Below, in pieces: positions 19,525-28,502 of a stretch of 48,626 nucleotides of DNA (positions are counted from its first letter, which is position 1; each line of letters opens with the position of its first letter). This stretch comes from Cupriavidus sp. UYMMa02A (GTDB lineage: Bacteria; Pseudomonadota; Gammaproteobacteria; Burkholderiales; Burkholderiaceae). Both the position numbers and the translations under genes were made by a program. Where the stretch lies: assembly GCA_001725945.1 (NCBI GenBank), contig LRMT01000008.1, positions 1 through 48,626 of the forward strand, read 5' to 3'. The notes under the pieces were generated by a model. That model saw nothing but the letters and a program-made list of their open reading frames with translations. It did no database searches and was not told where the DNA came from.

Positions 19525-21003
19525 GTGTTGATACAGAGACAAGACACCGCGTCGTCCGGCGCGCAAATGGCCGCCAGCGCCAGTATCGTGACTGCGGCCG
19601 AAGGCGCCGCCGGCATCGCCGACAGCCGAAGCACTAGCGCGGCCGACGGCGCGGGTGGCATCACACGGGGCAACATCATCGCCCGTATCGAGCGCATGCC
19701 GGGCAATGCCATGCATATCCGCGCGCGGCTGCTGATCGGCCTGGCGACGTTCTTTGACGGCTTCGACGTCATCGCCATTGCGGCCACGCTGCCGCTGCTG
19801 ATCGCCAAATGGTCGCTCACGCCGGGGCAGATCGGTTTTCTGATTGCTGCGCCGTCGGTCGGCCAGCTCGTCGGCGCGCTGGTGTTTCCGGCGCTGGCGG
19901 AGCGCTTCGGGCGGCTGCGCTCGATTGGATGGAGCGCGGGCATTATCGGCCTGATGAGCATTGCCTGTGGCTTCTCGCCGTCGTTCGAGATTTTCGCGCT
20001 GCTGCGTATCGTGCAGGGGCTGGGTCTCGGCGGGGAATTGCCAGTGGCGGCGACCTACATCAACGAAGTCACGCGTGCGCATGGCCGTGGGCGTTTCGTG
20101 CTGCTGTACGAGGTGGTGTTCCCGATCGGCCTGATGGTGTCCAACGGTGTGGGTGCCTGGCTCGTGCCGCACTATGGCTGGGAGGTGATGTACTTCCTCG
20201 GCGGTGTGCCGCTGGTGCTGTTCTTCATCCTGCGCCGCGTGGTTCCGGAATCGCCGCGCTGGCTGGCGGAGAAGGGGCGGATGGCTGAAGCCGACAGCGC
20301 GCTGCGTGCGTTCGAGGAGCGTGCTCGCAAGCCGCTGCCGCCGGTGGGTGATACCAGTGCCTTTGACGCGATGGTGCATCATCCGCGGCGTCGTGTGCGT
20401 GACTTGGTCAGCAAGGCGTATATCGGTCGGACGCTGGCGGTTTGGATGCTGTGGGCGACTTGTGGGTTTATTCAGTATGGCTTGTCGACCTGGCTGCCGA
20501 CGATCTACAAGACCGTGTATCACGCACCGCTGCAACTCGCGCTGAACCTTGCTGCTGGCGCTTCAGTGCTGGGCGTGGTGGGGTCGCTGGTTTGCGCGAT
20601 GATTGTGGACAAGGTTGGCCGCAAGCCGGTGATCAATGTGTCGTTCCTGCTGTGCGCGCTGTCGCTGGTGCTGGCGGGGGTGTTTCATGCATCGAACGTG
20701 TATGTCGTGGCGACGCTGTGCGCGTTCGCTATGGGCTTCCTTGCCAGCGGGTTCATTACAGCCTACGTCTATACGCCTGAGCTGTATCCGACCAGCGTGC
20801 GGGCTATGGGGTGTGGGCTTGGTGGTGCGTGGCTCAAGCTGGCTGCCATCTTTGCCCCCTCGCTGATCGCCAGCACCATTGGTAGCGGCAATCTCAGCAG
20901 TGCGTTTCTTTCGCTGGCGGCTGTGCCGTTTTTGGCGGCGATTACGGTGCACTTTCTCGGGATTGAGACTAAGGGGCAGGTGTTGGAGGAGTTGGAGGTT
21001 TGA
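19525..21003 (+). CDS. MFS transporter, aromatic acid:H+ symporter-like
   Basis: A 492-residue transporter with 12 predicted helices. The first loop signature GQLVGALVFPALAERFGRLR and the domain-joining repeat VCAMIVDKVGRKP are typical MFS loops. LATFFDGFDVIAIAATLPLL in helix 1 matches the D-G-(F/Y)-D signature of aromatic-acid symporters. The reading frame opens at a GTG (19525) with a purine-rich GAGAAG upstream. The first 55 residues are Ala/Ser-rich and may be overextended; an ATG just before helix 1 is an alternative start. It ends the operon and probably imports the operon's substrate. Confidence 0.88.
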   Translation: MLIQRQDTASSGAQMAASASIVTAAEGAAGIADSRSTSAADGAGGITRGNIIARIERMPGNAMHIRARLLIGLATFFDGFDVIAIAATLPLLIAKWSLTPGQIGFLIAAPSVGQLVGALVFPALAERFGRLRSIGWSAGIIGLMSIACGFSPSFEIFALLRIVQGLGLGGELPVAATYINEVTRAHGRGRFVLLYEVVFPIGLMVSNGVGAWLVPHYGWEVMYFLGGVPLVLFFILRRVVPESPRWLAEKGRMAEADSALRAFEERARKPLPPVGDTSAFDAMVHHPRRRVRDLVSKAYIGRTLAVWMLWATCGFIQYGLSTWLPTIYKTVYHAPLQLALNLAAGASVLGVVGSLVCAMIVDKVGRKPVINVSFLLCALSLVLAGVFHASNVYVVATLCAFAMGFLASGFITAYVYTPELYPTSVRAMGCGLGGAWLKLAAIFAPSLIASTIGSGNLSSAFLSLAAVPFLAAITVHFLGIETKGQVLEELEV

Positions 21004-21173
21004 GGTTTTTGGAGCTTCGCTGATCGGAGGGGCGAGCTATTGGTCTCAACGCGCCCCGTCTTTGCCATCGCCGCGCGCGTGGAAAAGTCTATGACGCGGC
21101 CATCCGCCTAGGCTGCTCCCGAAGCGACCCGAACGTGGGGGCGAAAGCGTGCCAACGGGGAAGTCGCAGGCCT

Positions 21174-21916
21174 TCAGAATGACTTGCTGATCTCCAGGCC
21201 GCCGTAAAATGCGCGCGACACACCGGAGGTCTTCTTTACGCCGGTGAAAAAACCAAGATTCAGAGTTTGCGTGAGCGGGATCCCTGTCAATACGAGGCCC
21301 CCTTGTGTGGAGTGGTAGAACGGGTCGCCATGCTTGATCAGTTCCACGCCAGCCCATGCCGTGCCGAACACTTTGTACATCACCCGCCCACGCGCCCAAT
21401 ATGCCTTGGGGCCGAAGGTGTATGAGGCTAGGCCGTTGACGCGCCACCGATTCGCATAATCCTGTTGTCCCAACACGGTCAGCGCCAAACCCCATTCGCC
21501 GCCGTCGTTGCGATTATCAGCACCTTCCGGCGACACGCGGTTGTAGCGGTAGCGTGCTCCGGCGGTGGCTTCCACCCAGCCGGTTTCCCAGCCTTTCTGC
21601 AGTCCCAGCGCCGCCTCGGCGGCCTGGCCATTCACCGAGACCTCGGTGCCATTGGAGCCGTAGCTGTAGTGGTAATCGCTCACCACCAGCTTTTGCGTCA
21701 GGTATGGAACCGGCAGCCAGCCAGCCGACACGCGACATACTCGTTGCGCTCGCCGCCGCCGGCCAGGGTGGCGCCGCCGAACAGGGTACCGCCTCGGGCA
21801 ATCAGTGGTGTCATGGCCACCGCGCCGGCCAGCAGGGTGGCGAGAGGAAGCGCCAAAGGAGACAGAGGCGCGCGGGCAAAGGTGGCCCGATACGGTTTGC
21901 GCGTACACCGCGTCAT
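21174..21916 (-). CDS. bcsS: BcsS-like cellulose biosynthesis protein (one apparent frameshift)
   Basis: A secreted protein. The start at 21916 gives MTRCTRKPYRATFARAPLSP and an Ala/Leu-rich signal sequence. The frame breaks near 21738 (GERNEYVA, then VSAGWLPVPYLTQKLVVSDY), consistent with one missing base. The mature part has alternating aromatic and polar strands (ATAGARYRYNRVSPEG, LASYTFGPKAYWARG) and ends FYGGLEISKSF, the profile of an outer-membrane beta-barrel and of BcsS proteins. It begins 14 bases after the BcsA-like gene on the same strand. The name is assigned by resemblance and by the neighbour. Confidence 0.7.
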
Positions 21917-21930
21917 GAAGATTCCTTTTT

Positions 21931-24066
21931 TCAGGCCGCCGTGGAGTGCGACGTGAAGTTGTACAAGTGAAAGTCGCCTGTGGGTGTTCTGAGGCGGCCG
22001 GTGGGGATCAGACTGACAGTCTGTTCGCTCAGGCTTCCGGCAGCAGGCTGGCGCAGCGTGGCGCCAGAGTTCAGGTCCAGTTCGATGCTGCTGAACAGTA
22101 ACGGAGCGGCGCCCTCGAGGGTGGCGATTGCCACCGGCAGCGTGCCCGAACGCAACGGCTGCAGCAGCAGGCCGGCCCCCCAGCTCTGTGCGAACCGTGG
22201 TCGGCCGCCCTCTCTGCGCAGCAGCTCGGCCAGCCGTGTTAGCGGCGGCGTCTCCGTTTCCGTCAGATTGCCCATTTCAAGCTGCAGCCGGCTGCCATAG
22301 AGAAAGCTTTCCAGCGCGCCCGTATTGCCTCGCGCGTCCCACTGGAATCGCAGCCCGATCGAGGCCGCATGGGGATCGCGGCCTCGATGGCCGACAAAGG
22401 TTGCCAAGGCTGAGTCCCGCACAATGAGGTTGGGCAGGTGGATGAGCATGTCCACCGCATTGCCGGGCGCCAAGCCGGGGACGAACTCCCCGACGTAAAG
22501 CGCGCCATTCGGAGACAGGTCCGATGTGAGACCGAGATAGGTCTTGCCGTCTACTGCCAGCGTAACGGGCACGTGCAGCGGAAACCTGTACTCGCCGCGA
22601 CGGTTAGCGGCATGCCGATGCGCAAATACGGCCACCGAAACCGCAGTCAGCAGCGTGACTAGCGTCCAGATCATTGTGACAATGCCGGCGCTGACCGGAA
22701 TGCTGCCGGTATGCATTCGGTACAACCCCACTGGCACGCTGATGGCGCCGATGCCGGCCAGCATCAGCAGCGGCGATAGCCACAACCACACCTTGCCGGT
22801 ATCGGACAATTGCTTATCGGTGACCGCGAACGGGATATCGCGGCGGAACAGCCCCATGCTGGTAGACATGAAGGCGAAAAACCGCGCCATCGCGTACTGC
22901 TCGCTGAGAAGCAGAGCGTTGTAGCCGCGCCCGAGTTCCAGGTGAACCAGAATCGACAGCAGGTAGTACAAGCAGAACAGCAGCAGGAAGGTGTCGAGCG
23001 GGGCGACGATAGGCAGTACGCCAAACAGGAACACAGCTGGCGGCGTCAAAAAGAAGATCAACTTCTGCCAGCCCTCGAAGAAGAACAGCGCCGAGGCGAA
23101 ATAGTTTAGCCGCTGGCCAAGCGTGAGACCCCGCCCAAACAGGATGTTCTCCCGCCGGAACACCTGCATGGATCCCATGCCCCAGCGCATGCGCTGCTTC
23201 AGGTAAGTATCGATGCTATGCGGCGCAAGGCCGAACGCCAGCGATTCGCCATAGTAAACGGACCGGTACCCGCGCTTGTGGAGTTTGATTGCGGTATGCA
23301 CGTCCTCCGTCACGGTTTCCGTGGCAAATCCACCGATCTCGTCGAGCGCCGCGCGCCGGACTACCGCACAGCTTCCGCAGAAGAAGGCTGCGTTCAGGAC
23401 ATCCTTGCCGCGCTGGATGACTTTAAAAAACAGCGCCTGCTCGTCCCACACCCGCTTCTTGCCCAGTCGGTGGCCGAAGGAGTCGATGTTGAAGAAGTCT
23501 TGGGGCGTCTGTACAAAGGCGACCTTTTCGTCGGAGAAGAAGCCAAGCGTTTTCAGCAGGAAATCCTTGCGCGGCGCGTGGTCGGCATCGAATATCGCGA
23601 TGAAATCGCCATCGGTGATCCTCAGCGCGTTGTTCAGGTTACCTGCCTTGGCGTGCAGGTTGTCTTGGCGTGACAGGTAACGGCAGCCCAGTTCCGCGGC
23701 AAGCTGGCGCATGCTCTCGCGACGCCCGTCGTCCAGCAGCCAGGTCTCGTGCGGGTAATCCATCCATTTGGCCGCGAGCAGCGTTCGACGCAAAAGGTCG
23801 ACCGACTCATTGTAGGTGGGAACGAAGACGTCGACCTTAAGCCCCTCTTGAGGTGGGACCGGCTCGCGTACGCTCAGCCGGTAGGTCATCATCACAAACA
23901 GCAGCCCGCTCACGTAGCCATAGATTTCGGCAGCGTAGAGAGGGATCGAGAGCCACGGGGCAGCATGATTGATGGCGCCGATCCGCCAGACCATGTATGC
24001 CAGGCCGCAAGCCACATAAATCGCGACAAGCCAGGTGATATACGGTTTGGGCAGCTCAATCTTCAT
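21931..24066 (-). CDS. bcsA: BcsA-like cellulose synthase with PilZ domain
   Basis: An inner-membrane processive GT2 glycosyltransferase of 711 residues that should polymerise UDP-glucose. Visible motifs are FVPTYNES (81-88), DDG (112-114), the DAD metal site (160-162), FFCGS (228-232), the catalytic-base TED (253-255), QRMRW (291-295), and the gating-loop sequence FAVTDK (413-418). The PilZ domain has the c-di-GMP motifs RGEYR (490-494) and DLSPNG (516-521), so activation by c-di-GMP is expected. About six to eight helices flank the catalytic domain. The last 120 residues are an extension I do not recognise. The gene is intact. No bcsB, bcsC or bcsZ is nearby. Confidence 0.9.
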   Translation of the reverse strand: MKIELPKPYITWLVAIYVACGLAYMVWRIGAINHAAPWLSIPLYAAEIYGYVSGLLFVMMTYRLSVREPVPPQEGLKVDVFVPTYNESVDLLRRTLLAAKWMDYPHETWLLDDGRRESMRQLAAELGCRYLSRQDNLHAKAGNLNNALRITDGDFIAIFDADHAPRKDFLLKTLGFFSDEKVAFVQTPQDFFNIDSFGHRLGKKRVWDEQALFFKVIQRGKDVLNAAFFCGSCAVVRRAALDEIGGFATETVTEDVHTAIKLHKRGYRSVYYGESLAFGLAPHSIDTYLKQRMRWGMGSMQVFRRENILFGRGLTLGQRLNYFASALFFFEGWQKLIFFLTPPAVFLFGVLPIVAPLDTFLLLFCLYYLLSILVHLELGRGYNALLLSEQYAMARFFAFMSTSMGLFRRDIPFAVTDKQLSDTGKVWLWLSPLLMLAGIGAISVPVGLYRMHTGSIPVSAGIVTMIWTLVTLLTAVSVAVFAHRHAANRRGEYRFPLHVPVTLAVDGKTYLGLTSDLSPNGALYVGEFVPGLAPGNAVDMLIHLPNLIVRDSALATFVGHRGRDPHAASIGLRFQWDARGNTGALESFLYGSRLQLEMGNLTETETPPLTRLAELLRREGGRPRFAQSWGAGLLLQPLRSGTLPVAIATLEGAAPLLFSSIELDLNSGATLRQPAAGSLSEQTVSLIPTGRLRTPTGDFHLYNFTSHSTAA

Positions 24067-24578
24067 GTCGGGATCCCAATGCGTGGCTCAAGATCAGTCG
24101 GCAACCGCTGGCCTGCACGGCGATGCCGACAATCGGAAGAGGAACGCCTGTCGAGTCATTCTCATGACATGCCATGACAGCCAAGGCCACGAGCTAGTCG
24201 TGCACATGACCGTCGACATCCTTCCGCTTGCTTGAAACAGCCAAACCGTCCGAACCGTTAATTCGTCCGGCCATTGCATCGCAAGATTGCTTCCCGGTCG
24301 CCCGACGTCCCGGCAATACGGAGGCCGATCTTGCTTGCCGGCGGGTACATCGGACGCGGGAGCAGTGCGCTGCTTTCTGTTGAGAGTAGGCAACATTCCG
24401 GCCTTGCGCTAGCCTGAATCGGTACATTTCTTCAGTTCGGCAGGTCACACAGTGCAGGGGTTTTTGCTTTTGTGAGATCGCCTAAAGTGGCAAATATTGC
24501 ACATTCGCCAGAACCGGGAATGCTGTTGCGCAGGACCTCGCGTACAAGGGCACTGCCGAGAGATGAAGTCGTGGTGCC

Positions 24579-24650
24579 TAGGGCCGGTCGCCGTTGCTTA
24601 TGCGGCGCGGCATCCGGAGCGGGTAAGCCGGCTGATCCTGATGGGCGGGT
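24579..24650 (+). pseudogene. Remnant of an alpha/beta hydrolase gene
   Basis: The translation GPVAVAYAARHPERVSRLIL followed by MGG matches the conserved segment after the nucleophile elbow of alpha/beta hydrolases (A-Y-A-A-R-H-P-E-R-V-x-R-L-I-L). No catalytic serine elbow precedes it in frame and no continuation follows, so it is a decayed fragment. Confidence 0.5.
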
Positions 24651-24811
24651 GTAAGAACCCCTTTTCATATCCGGCGGACGGCCGCATTCGCGGCCGCTTC
24701 TGTCACCGTTGCGCTTGTGCGCGCCTTCGTCTACGGCGGGCCGGGCGGGGCCAGCTTCGGCTGGGCCGGTTTCCATGATGCCCGGTTTCCCGGTTTCCCA
24801 CCCCCGTCGTC
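24648..24811 (+). repeat. Degraded copy of the structured element (copy 1)
   Basis: It shares with 38552-38706 the opening GGTGT(A/G)AGAACCC, a GC hairpin (GGCCGC-ATTC-GCGGCC), GCGCTTGTGC, the core beginning GGCGGGCCGGGCGGGGCCAG with a UUCG hairpin, and CACCCCCGTCGTC. It lacks the closing arm GGCCCGCCA, has a small CCGGTTTCC duplication, and has no small protein gene after it. It is probably a dead copy. Confidence 0.6.
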
Positions 24812-24838
24812 GGAAGATCTGACCTCTGCAGAGGCCCC

Positions 24839-25925
24839 TCAGAACAGGTGACGAACCCCCGCCATCACGCCCACCCGCGTCGTGCTGTGGATATCGGTTA
24901 CCGGCGTTCCGCCCCAATACTCCGTCTCCCGCCCGACTGTGCCGCCGCGCGCGAAGGTGGCGTCGGCCTCCAGGAACAGGCTCGTACGCTTGGACAGCGC
25001 ATAGTCCGCCACGGCCGAGACCGCGTCGGCATTGCCGCTACCCAGCGGGATCGGCGTGGCCTGGAACTGCGTCGTCACGTTGCCACTCTGGTTATAGCGG
25101 TAGTACGCGCCCGAGAGGTGCAGGGCCGACGTGACCTGGTAGCCCAGGCCGACGAAGGCGATACCGAATCGGGCGTCCGGAGTGGTCTCGCGCCGGCCCA
25201 TGTAGCCAAGGTAGCCCGTGGCCTTGCCAATCACGTATGACGCGCCGACCGAATAGTTGTGCAGCGTGTTGTCGCCGGTGCCCGGGCGTTGCTGATCATA
25301 GGCCACGCCGACGGACAGCGCCCCTTCTTGGTACATCACCCCGCCGCCGAACGTTGCCCCGCGCGCCGTGCTGCCGGGGCGCTCGCCGAAGCCGTAGTCG
25401 AGCTGGACACTGATCGGGCCGACCGTCTTCTTGTAGACCACGCTGTTGTTGACGCGATAGCCCTGGAAGAAGATGTCGCCGCCGGTATAGAGCGGGTCGG
25501 ACCAGAAGTTGCCCCAGCTCTGGTCAAGGGGGTCGAAGGCCCAGGCGATGTTGTTCAGGGCGTTGTACTGGCGGCCGAAAGTCAGCGCGCCCCAGTCGCC
25601 GGAGAGGCCGACGTAGGCCTGGCGGCCGAACAGGGCGTTGTAGGCGGTCTTGCCGTCGTCGGTGCCGAAGCCGTTTTCAAGCAGGAATACGGCCTTGTTG
25701 CCACCGCCGAGGTCCTCGTTGCCTTTCAGGCCCCAGCGGCTGCCGCCAATGCCGCTGGAAACGAGTTCGGTCTGGTCGTTGTGTTTGCCGTCGATATTCG
25801 ACGTGTAGCGCACGGCGGTGCTGACGACGCCGTAGAGCATCACGCTCGATTGTGCATGTGTGGTGGATGGCAAGGCGGCAGGCAGCAGCGCCCGCCAGCA
25901 GCCAGGGGCTGGCTAGTTTCCTCAT
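24839..25925 (-). CDS. General outer-membrane porin (frame break in signal peptide)
   Basis: A trimeric beta-barrel porin of the Burkholderia/Neisseria type. The true start is the ATG at 25925 (MRKLASPWLLAG); a frame break near 25889 separates it from LLPAALPSTTHAQSSVMLYG, which completes a normal signal peptide with a cleavage site after HAQ. The direction fits loss of a GC pair in GCGCGC, or one extra base. The mature protein has LYGVVSTAVRYTSN, the loop-3 type region NIAWAFDPLDQSWGNFW and a C-terminal VGVMAGVRHLF with the final Phe needed for assembly. It is the last gene of the carnitine operon, 56 bases after the CntB-like gene, so it may admit the quaternary ammonium substrate. Confidence 0.88.
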
Positions 25926-25981
25926 GGGGTCTCCTCGGGAGGGGTGGCGGCCGGCGTCCGTGCGCCGGCCTGTCTTGTGAC

Positions 25982-26959
25982 TTACAGGTCGAGCACCAGC
26001 TTTCCGCCCTTCGCTCGCGACACGCAGATCATCATCGTCTTCTGCGCCGCCTTCTCCTTGTCGGACAGGTACTGGTCGAAGTGGATAGCCTCGCCTTCGA
26101 GGATGCGGGTCTCGCAGGTGCCACACACGCCTTCGCGGCACAGGCATTCGACCGGCACGGTGCTGTCGCGCTCGATGGCCTTCAGGATCGACTCGCCGGC
26201 GGCCACCTCCACCGTCTTGCCGGATTTCGCCAACACCACGGTGAAGGCGTCGCCCGCCTGTTCCGGCGCGGCGAACTGTTCCCAGTGCACGCGCGACGGA
26301 TCCAGGCCAACGTCTTGCGCGGCCTGGCGCACGGCGTCGATCAGCGGGGCGGGGCCGCAGACATAGATATGCGCGCCAGCCCCCATACCGCCCAGCAGGC
26401 CGGACAGGTCGAGCTTCTGCCCCTTGCTGTCGACATAGAAGCTGACGTGGCCCCCGGAAGATGCCTGCGTGAGCGCCGCCAGTTCGTCGCGGAATGCGCC
26501 GTGCTCGTCTGCGCGGAACGCGTAGTGCAGTTCGTGCGAGGCGCCACGCCTGCGCAACTCGTGCATCTGCGACATGAACGGCGTGATGCCGATGCCTCCC
26601 GCAATCAGCACGTGGTGATGCGCACCGTCGTCCAGCGCGAACAGGTTGTTCGGCGTCGTGATGGTCAGCGCGTCGCCCTCGGCCACCTTGTCGTGCAGGA
26701 ACGCGGAGCCGCCTTTCGACTTCTCCTCGCGCCGCACGCCGATCTGGTAGCTGCCGAGCGCGTCGGGCGAGCTCATCAACGAGTAGGCGTTGCTGTACTG
26801 GCGCTCGCCGTCGCGCATCTGCACGATGACGTGGCTGCCGCCGCTAAAGGGCGGCAGTTCGCTGCCGTCCACCGCTTCCATGGTGAAGCGCTTGATCAGC
26901 GGGGTCACGTGCTCGATGCGCGACACCCGCACCTGGAGGGTCTGGTAGGGATTGCCCAT
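25982..26959 (-). CDS. cntB: Carnitine monooxygenase reductase subunit (CntB/YeaX-like)
   Basis: A 325-residue NAD(P)H-dependent reductase with flavin and plant-type [2Fe-2S] domains that should supply electrons to the Rieske oxygenase CntA. The flavin motif is NAYSLMSSPDALG, the nucleotide motif LIAGGIGITPFMSQM, and the ferredoxin cysteines lie in CLCREGVCGTCETRI and MMICVSRA. The gene is intact and starts 30 bases after the aldehyde dehydrogenase in the same operon. The family also includes reductases for vanillate and phthalate oxygenases; the CntA partner two genes upstream decides the call. Confidence 0.87.
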   Translation of the reverse strand: MGNPYQTLQVRVSRIEHVTPLIKRFTMEAVDGSELPPFSGGSHVIVQMRDGERQYSNAYSLMSSPDALGSYQIGVRREEKSKGGSAFLHDKVAEGDALTITTPNNLFALDDGAHHHVLIAGGIGITPFMSQMHELRRRGASHELHYAFRADEHGAFRDELAALTQASSGGHVSFYVDSKGQKLDLSGLLGGMGAGAHIYVCGPAPLIDAVRQAAQDVGLDPSRVHWEQFAAPEQAGDAFTVVLAKSGKTVEVAAGESILKAIERDSTVPVECLCREGVCGTCETRILEGEAIHFDQYLSDKEKAAQKTMMICVSRAKGGKLVLDL

Positions 26960-26989
26960 GCTGCTGTCTTCCGGGTGTGCTGCCGCGCG

Positions 26990-28438
26990 TTACAGCGCAA
27001 TGCAGAGGTATTTCATTTCGAGGTAGTCCTCGATGCCGTATTTCGAGCCCTCGCGGCCCAGGCCCGACTGCTTCACGCCGCCGAACGGCGCCACTTCGTT
27101 CGAGAACAGGCCCGTGTTGATGCCGACGATGCCGTACTCCAGTTGCTCCGCCACGCGCCAGACGCGGCCGATGTCGCGGCTGAAGAAGTAGGCGGCGAGA
27201 CCGTAGATGGTGTCGTTGGCCATGCGCACGACGTCGGCTTCCGAGGTGAAGCGGACGATGGGCGAGACCGGTCCGAAGATTTCTTCGTCCAGCACGCGCA
27301 TGCCGGGTTTGACGTCCGCCAGCACCGTCGGCGCGAAGAATTGCGAACCGGCCTCATGGACGCCGCCGCCGATGGCGATGCGCGCGCCCTTGCTCACGGC
27401 ATCCGCCACCAGTTCACCGACCTTGGCGACCGCCCTTTCGGTGATCAGCGGGCCGATCTCGCTGCCGGACGTGAAGCCGTTGCCCACGCGAAGTTCGGCC
27501 ACCTTCTTTACGTAGCGCTCGACGAACTGGTCATACACGGCGTCGTGGATATAGAGACGGTTCACGCAGACGCACGTCTGGCCGGCGTTGCGGTACTTGG
27601 CCAGGATGGCGCCCTCGACTGCCTCGTCGATGTCGGCGTCTTCGAACACGATGAACGGCGCATTGCCGCCCAGTTCCAGCGACACCTTCTTGACCGTGCC
27701 GGCGCACTGCTGCATCAGCAGGCGCCCGACAGGCGTGGAACCTGTGAACGACAGCTTGCGCACCAGCGGATGACCAGTGAACTGGCTGCCGATGGCCGCC
27801 GCGTCGCCGGTGACGATGTTCAGCACGCCCGCCGGGATGCCGGCGCGCAGCGCCAGTTCGGCCAGCGCCAGGGCGCTAAACGGTGTCTCGTTGGCGGGCT
27901 TGACCACCATCGTGCAGCCAGCGGCCAGCGCGGGCGCGGCCTTGCGGGCGATCATCGCCGCCGGGAAGTTCCATGGCGTGATGGCGGCGCAGACGCCGAT
28001 CGGCTCGCGCACTACCACCAGGCGCTTGTCGGCAGCCGGGGAGGGAATCACGTCGCCGTAGAGGCGCTTGGCTTCCTCGCCAAACCACTCGATGAACGAG
28101 GCGGCGTAGCGGATCTCGCCGCGCGCTTCGGCCAGCGGCTTGCCCTGCTCGCGGGTCATGATGGCGGCGAGGTCGTCCTCGTTCTCGATGATGAGGTCGA
28201 ACCACTTGCGCAGCAGCGCGGCGCGCTCCTTGGCGGTCCGGGCCTTCCAGGCAGGCAGGGCGGCATTGGCGGCCTCGATGGCGGCAACGGCGCCGGCTTC
28301 GCGCATCAGCGGCACGGCGCCGACCTGCTCGCCCGTGGCCGGGTCGGACACGGCCACGGTGGCGGCGTCGGGGGCGTCGGTCCACTCGGCGCCGATCAGT
28401 GCCTGCTGGCGAAAGAGGGTGTTGTCCTTCAGTTGCAT
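26990..28438 (-). CDS. GabD-like aldehyde dehydrogenase, proposed malic semialdehyde dehydrogenase
   Basis: A 482-residue NAD(P)+-dependent dehydrogenase closest in style to succinate-semialdehyde dehydrogenase. Motifs are ITPWNFPAAMIARKAAPALA, SFTGSTPVGRLLMQQCAGTV, the general-base VSLELGGNAPFIVF, the catalytic cysteine in YRNAGQTCVCVNR, and EEIFGPVSPIVRF. The start at 28438 (MQLKDNTLF) has GGAGA eight bases upstream. Placed between cntA and cntB, its likely substrate is malic semialdehyde, a C4 semialdehyde with one more hydroxyl than succinate semialdehyde, giving malate. Substrate choice is inferred from context. The gene is intact. Confidence 0.87.
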   Translation of the reverse strand: MQLKDNTLFRQQALIGAEWTDAPDAATVAVSDPATGEQVGAVPLMREAGAVAAIEAANAALPAWKARTAKERAALLRKWFDLIIENEDDLAAIMTREQGKPLAEARGEIRYAASFIEWFGEEAKRLYGDVIPSPAADKRLVVVREPIGVCAAITPWNFPAAMIARKAAPALAAGCTMVVKPANETPFSALALAELALRAGIPAGVLNIVTGDAAAIGSQFTGHPLVRKLSFTGSTPVGRLLMQQCAGTVKKVSLELGGNAPFIVFEDADIDEAVEGAILAKYRNAGQTCVCVNRLYIHDAVYDQFVERYVKKVAELRVGNGFTSGSEIGPLITERAVAKVGELVADAVSKGARIAIGGGVHEAGSQFFAPTVLADVKPGMRVLDEEIFGPVSPIVRFTSEADVVRMANDTIYGLAAYFFSRDIGRVWRVAEQLEYGIVGINTGLFSNEVAPFGGVKQSGLGREGSKYGIEDYLEMKYLCIAL

Positions 28439-28502
28439 TTGTCTGGTCTCCGTTTCGGTGTTGATTCCCCCTCCATGCATGGGACAGGGGTAGTAGCGGC
28501 GC

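Larger units (their letters stand above)
24067..24838. other. Gene-poor stretch between bcsA and the porin gene
   Basis: No full gene can be supported here. The left third should carry the bcsA promoter. The middle has a short alpha/beta-hydrolase remnant (about 24579-24650, plus strand). The right third has a degraded copy of the structured element seen in better form at 38552. Small open frames in this stretch have no recognisable coding character. Confidence 0.6.

Noticed and set aside
19312..20535. 407-residue open frame on the minus strand
   Set aside because: Antisense to the MFS transporter; rich in His, Gln and Arg with no family motif.
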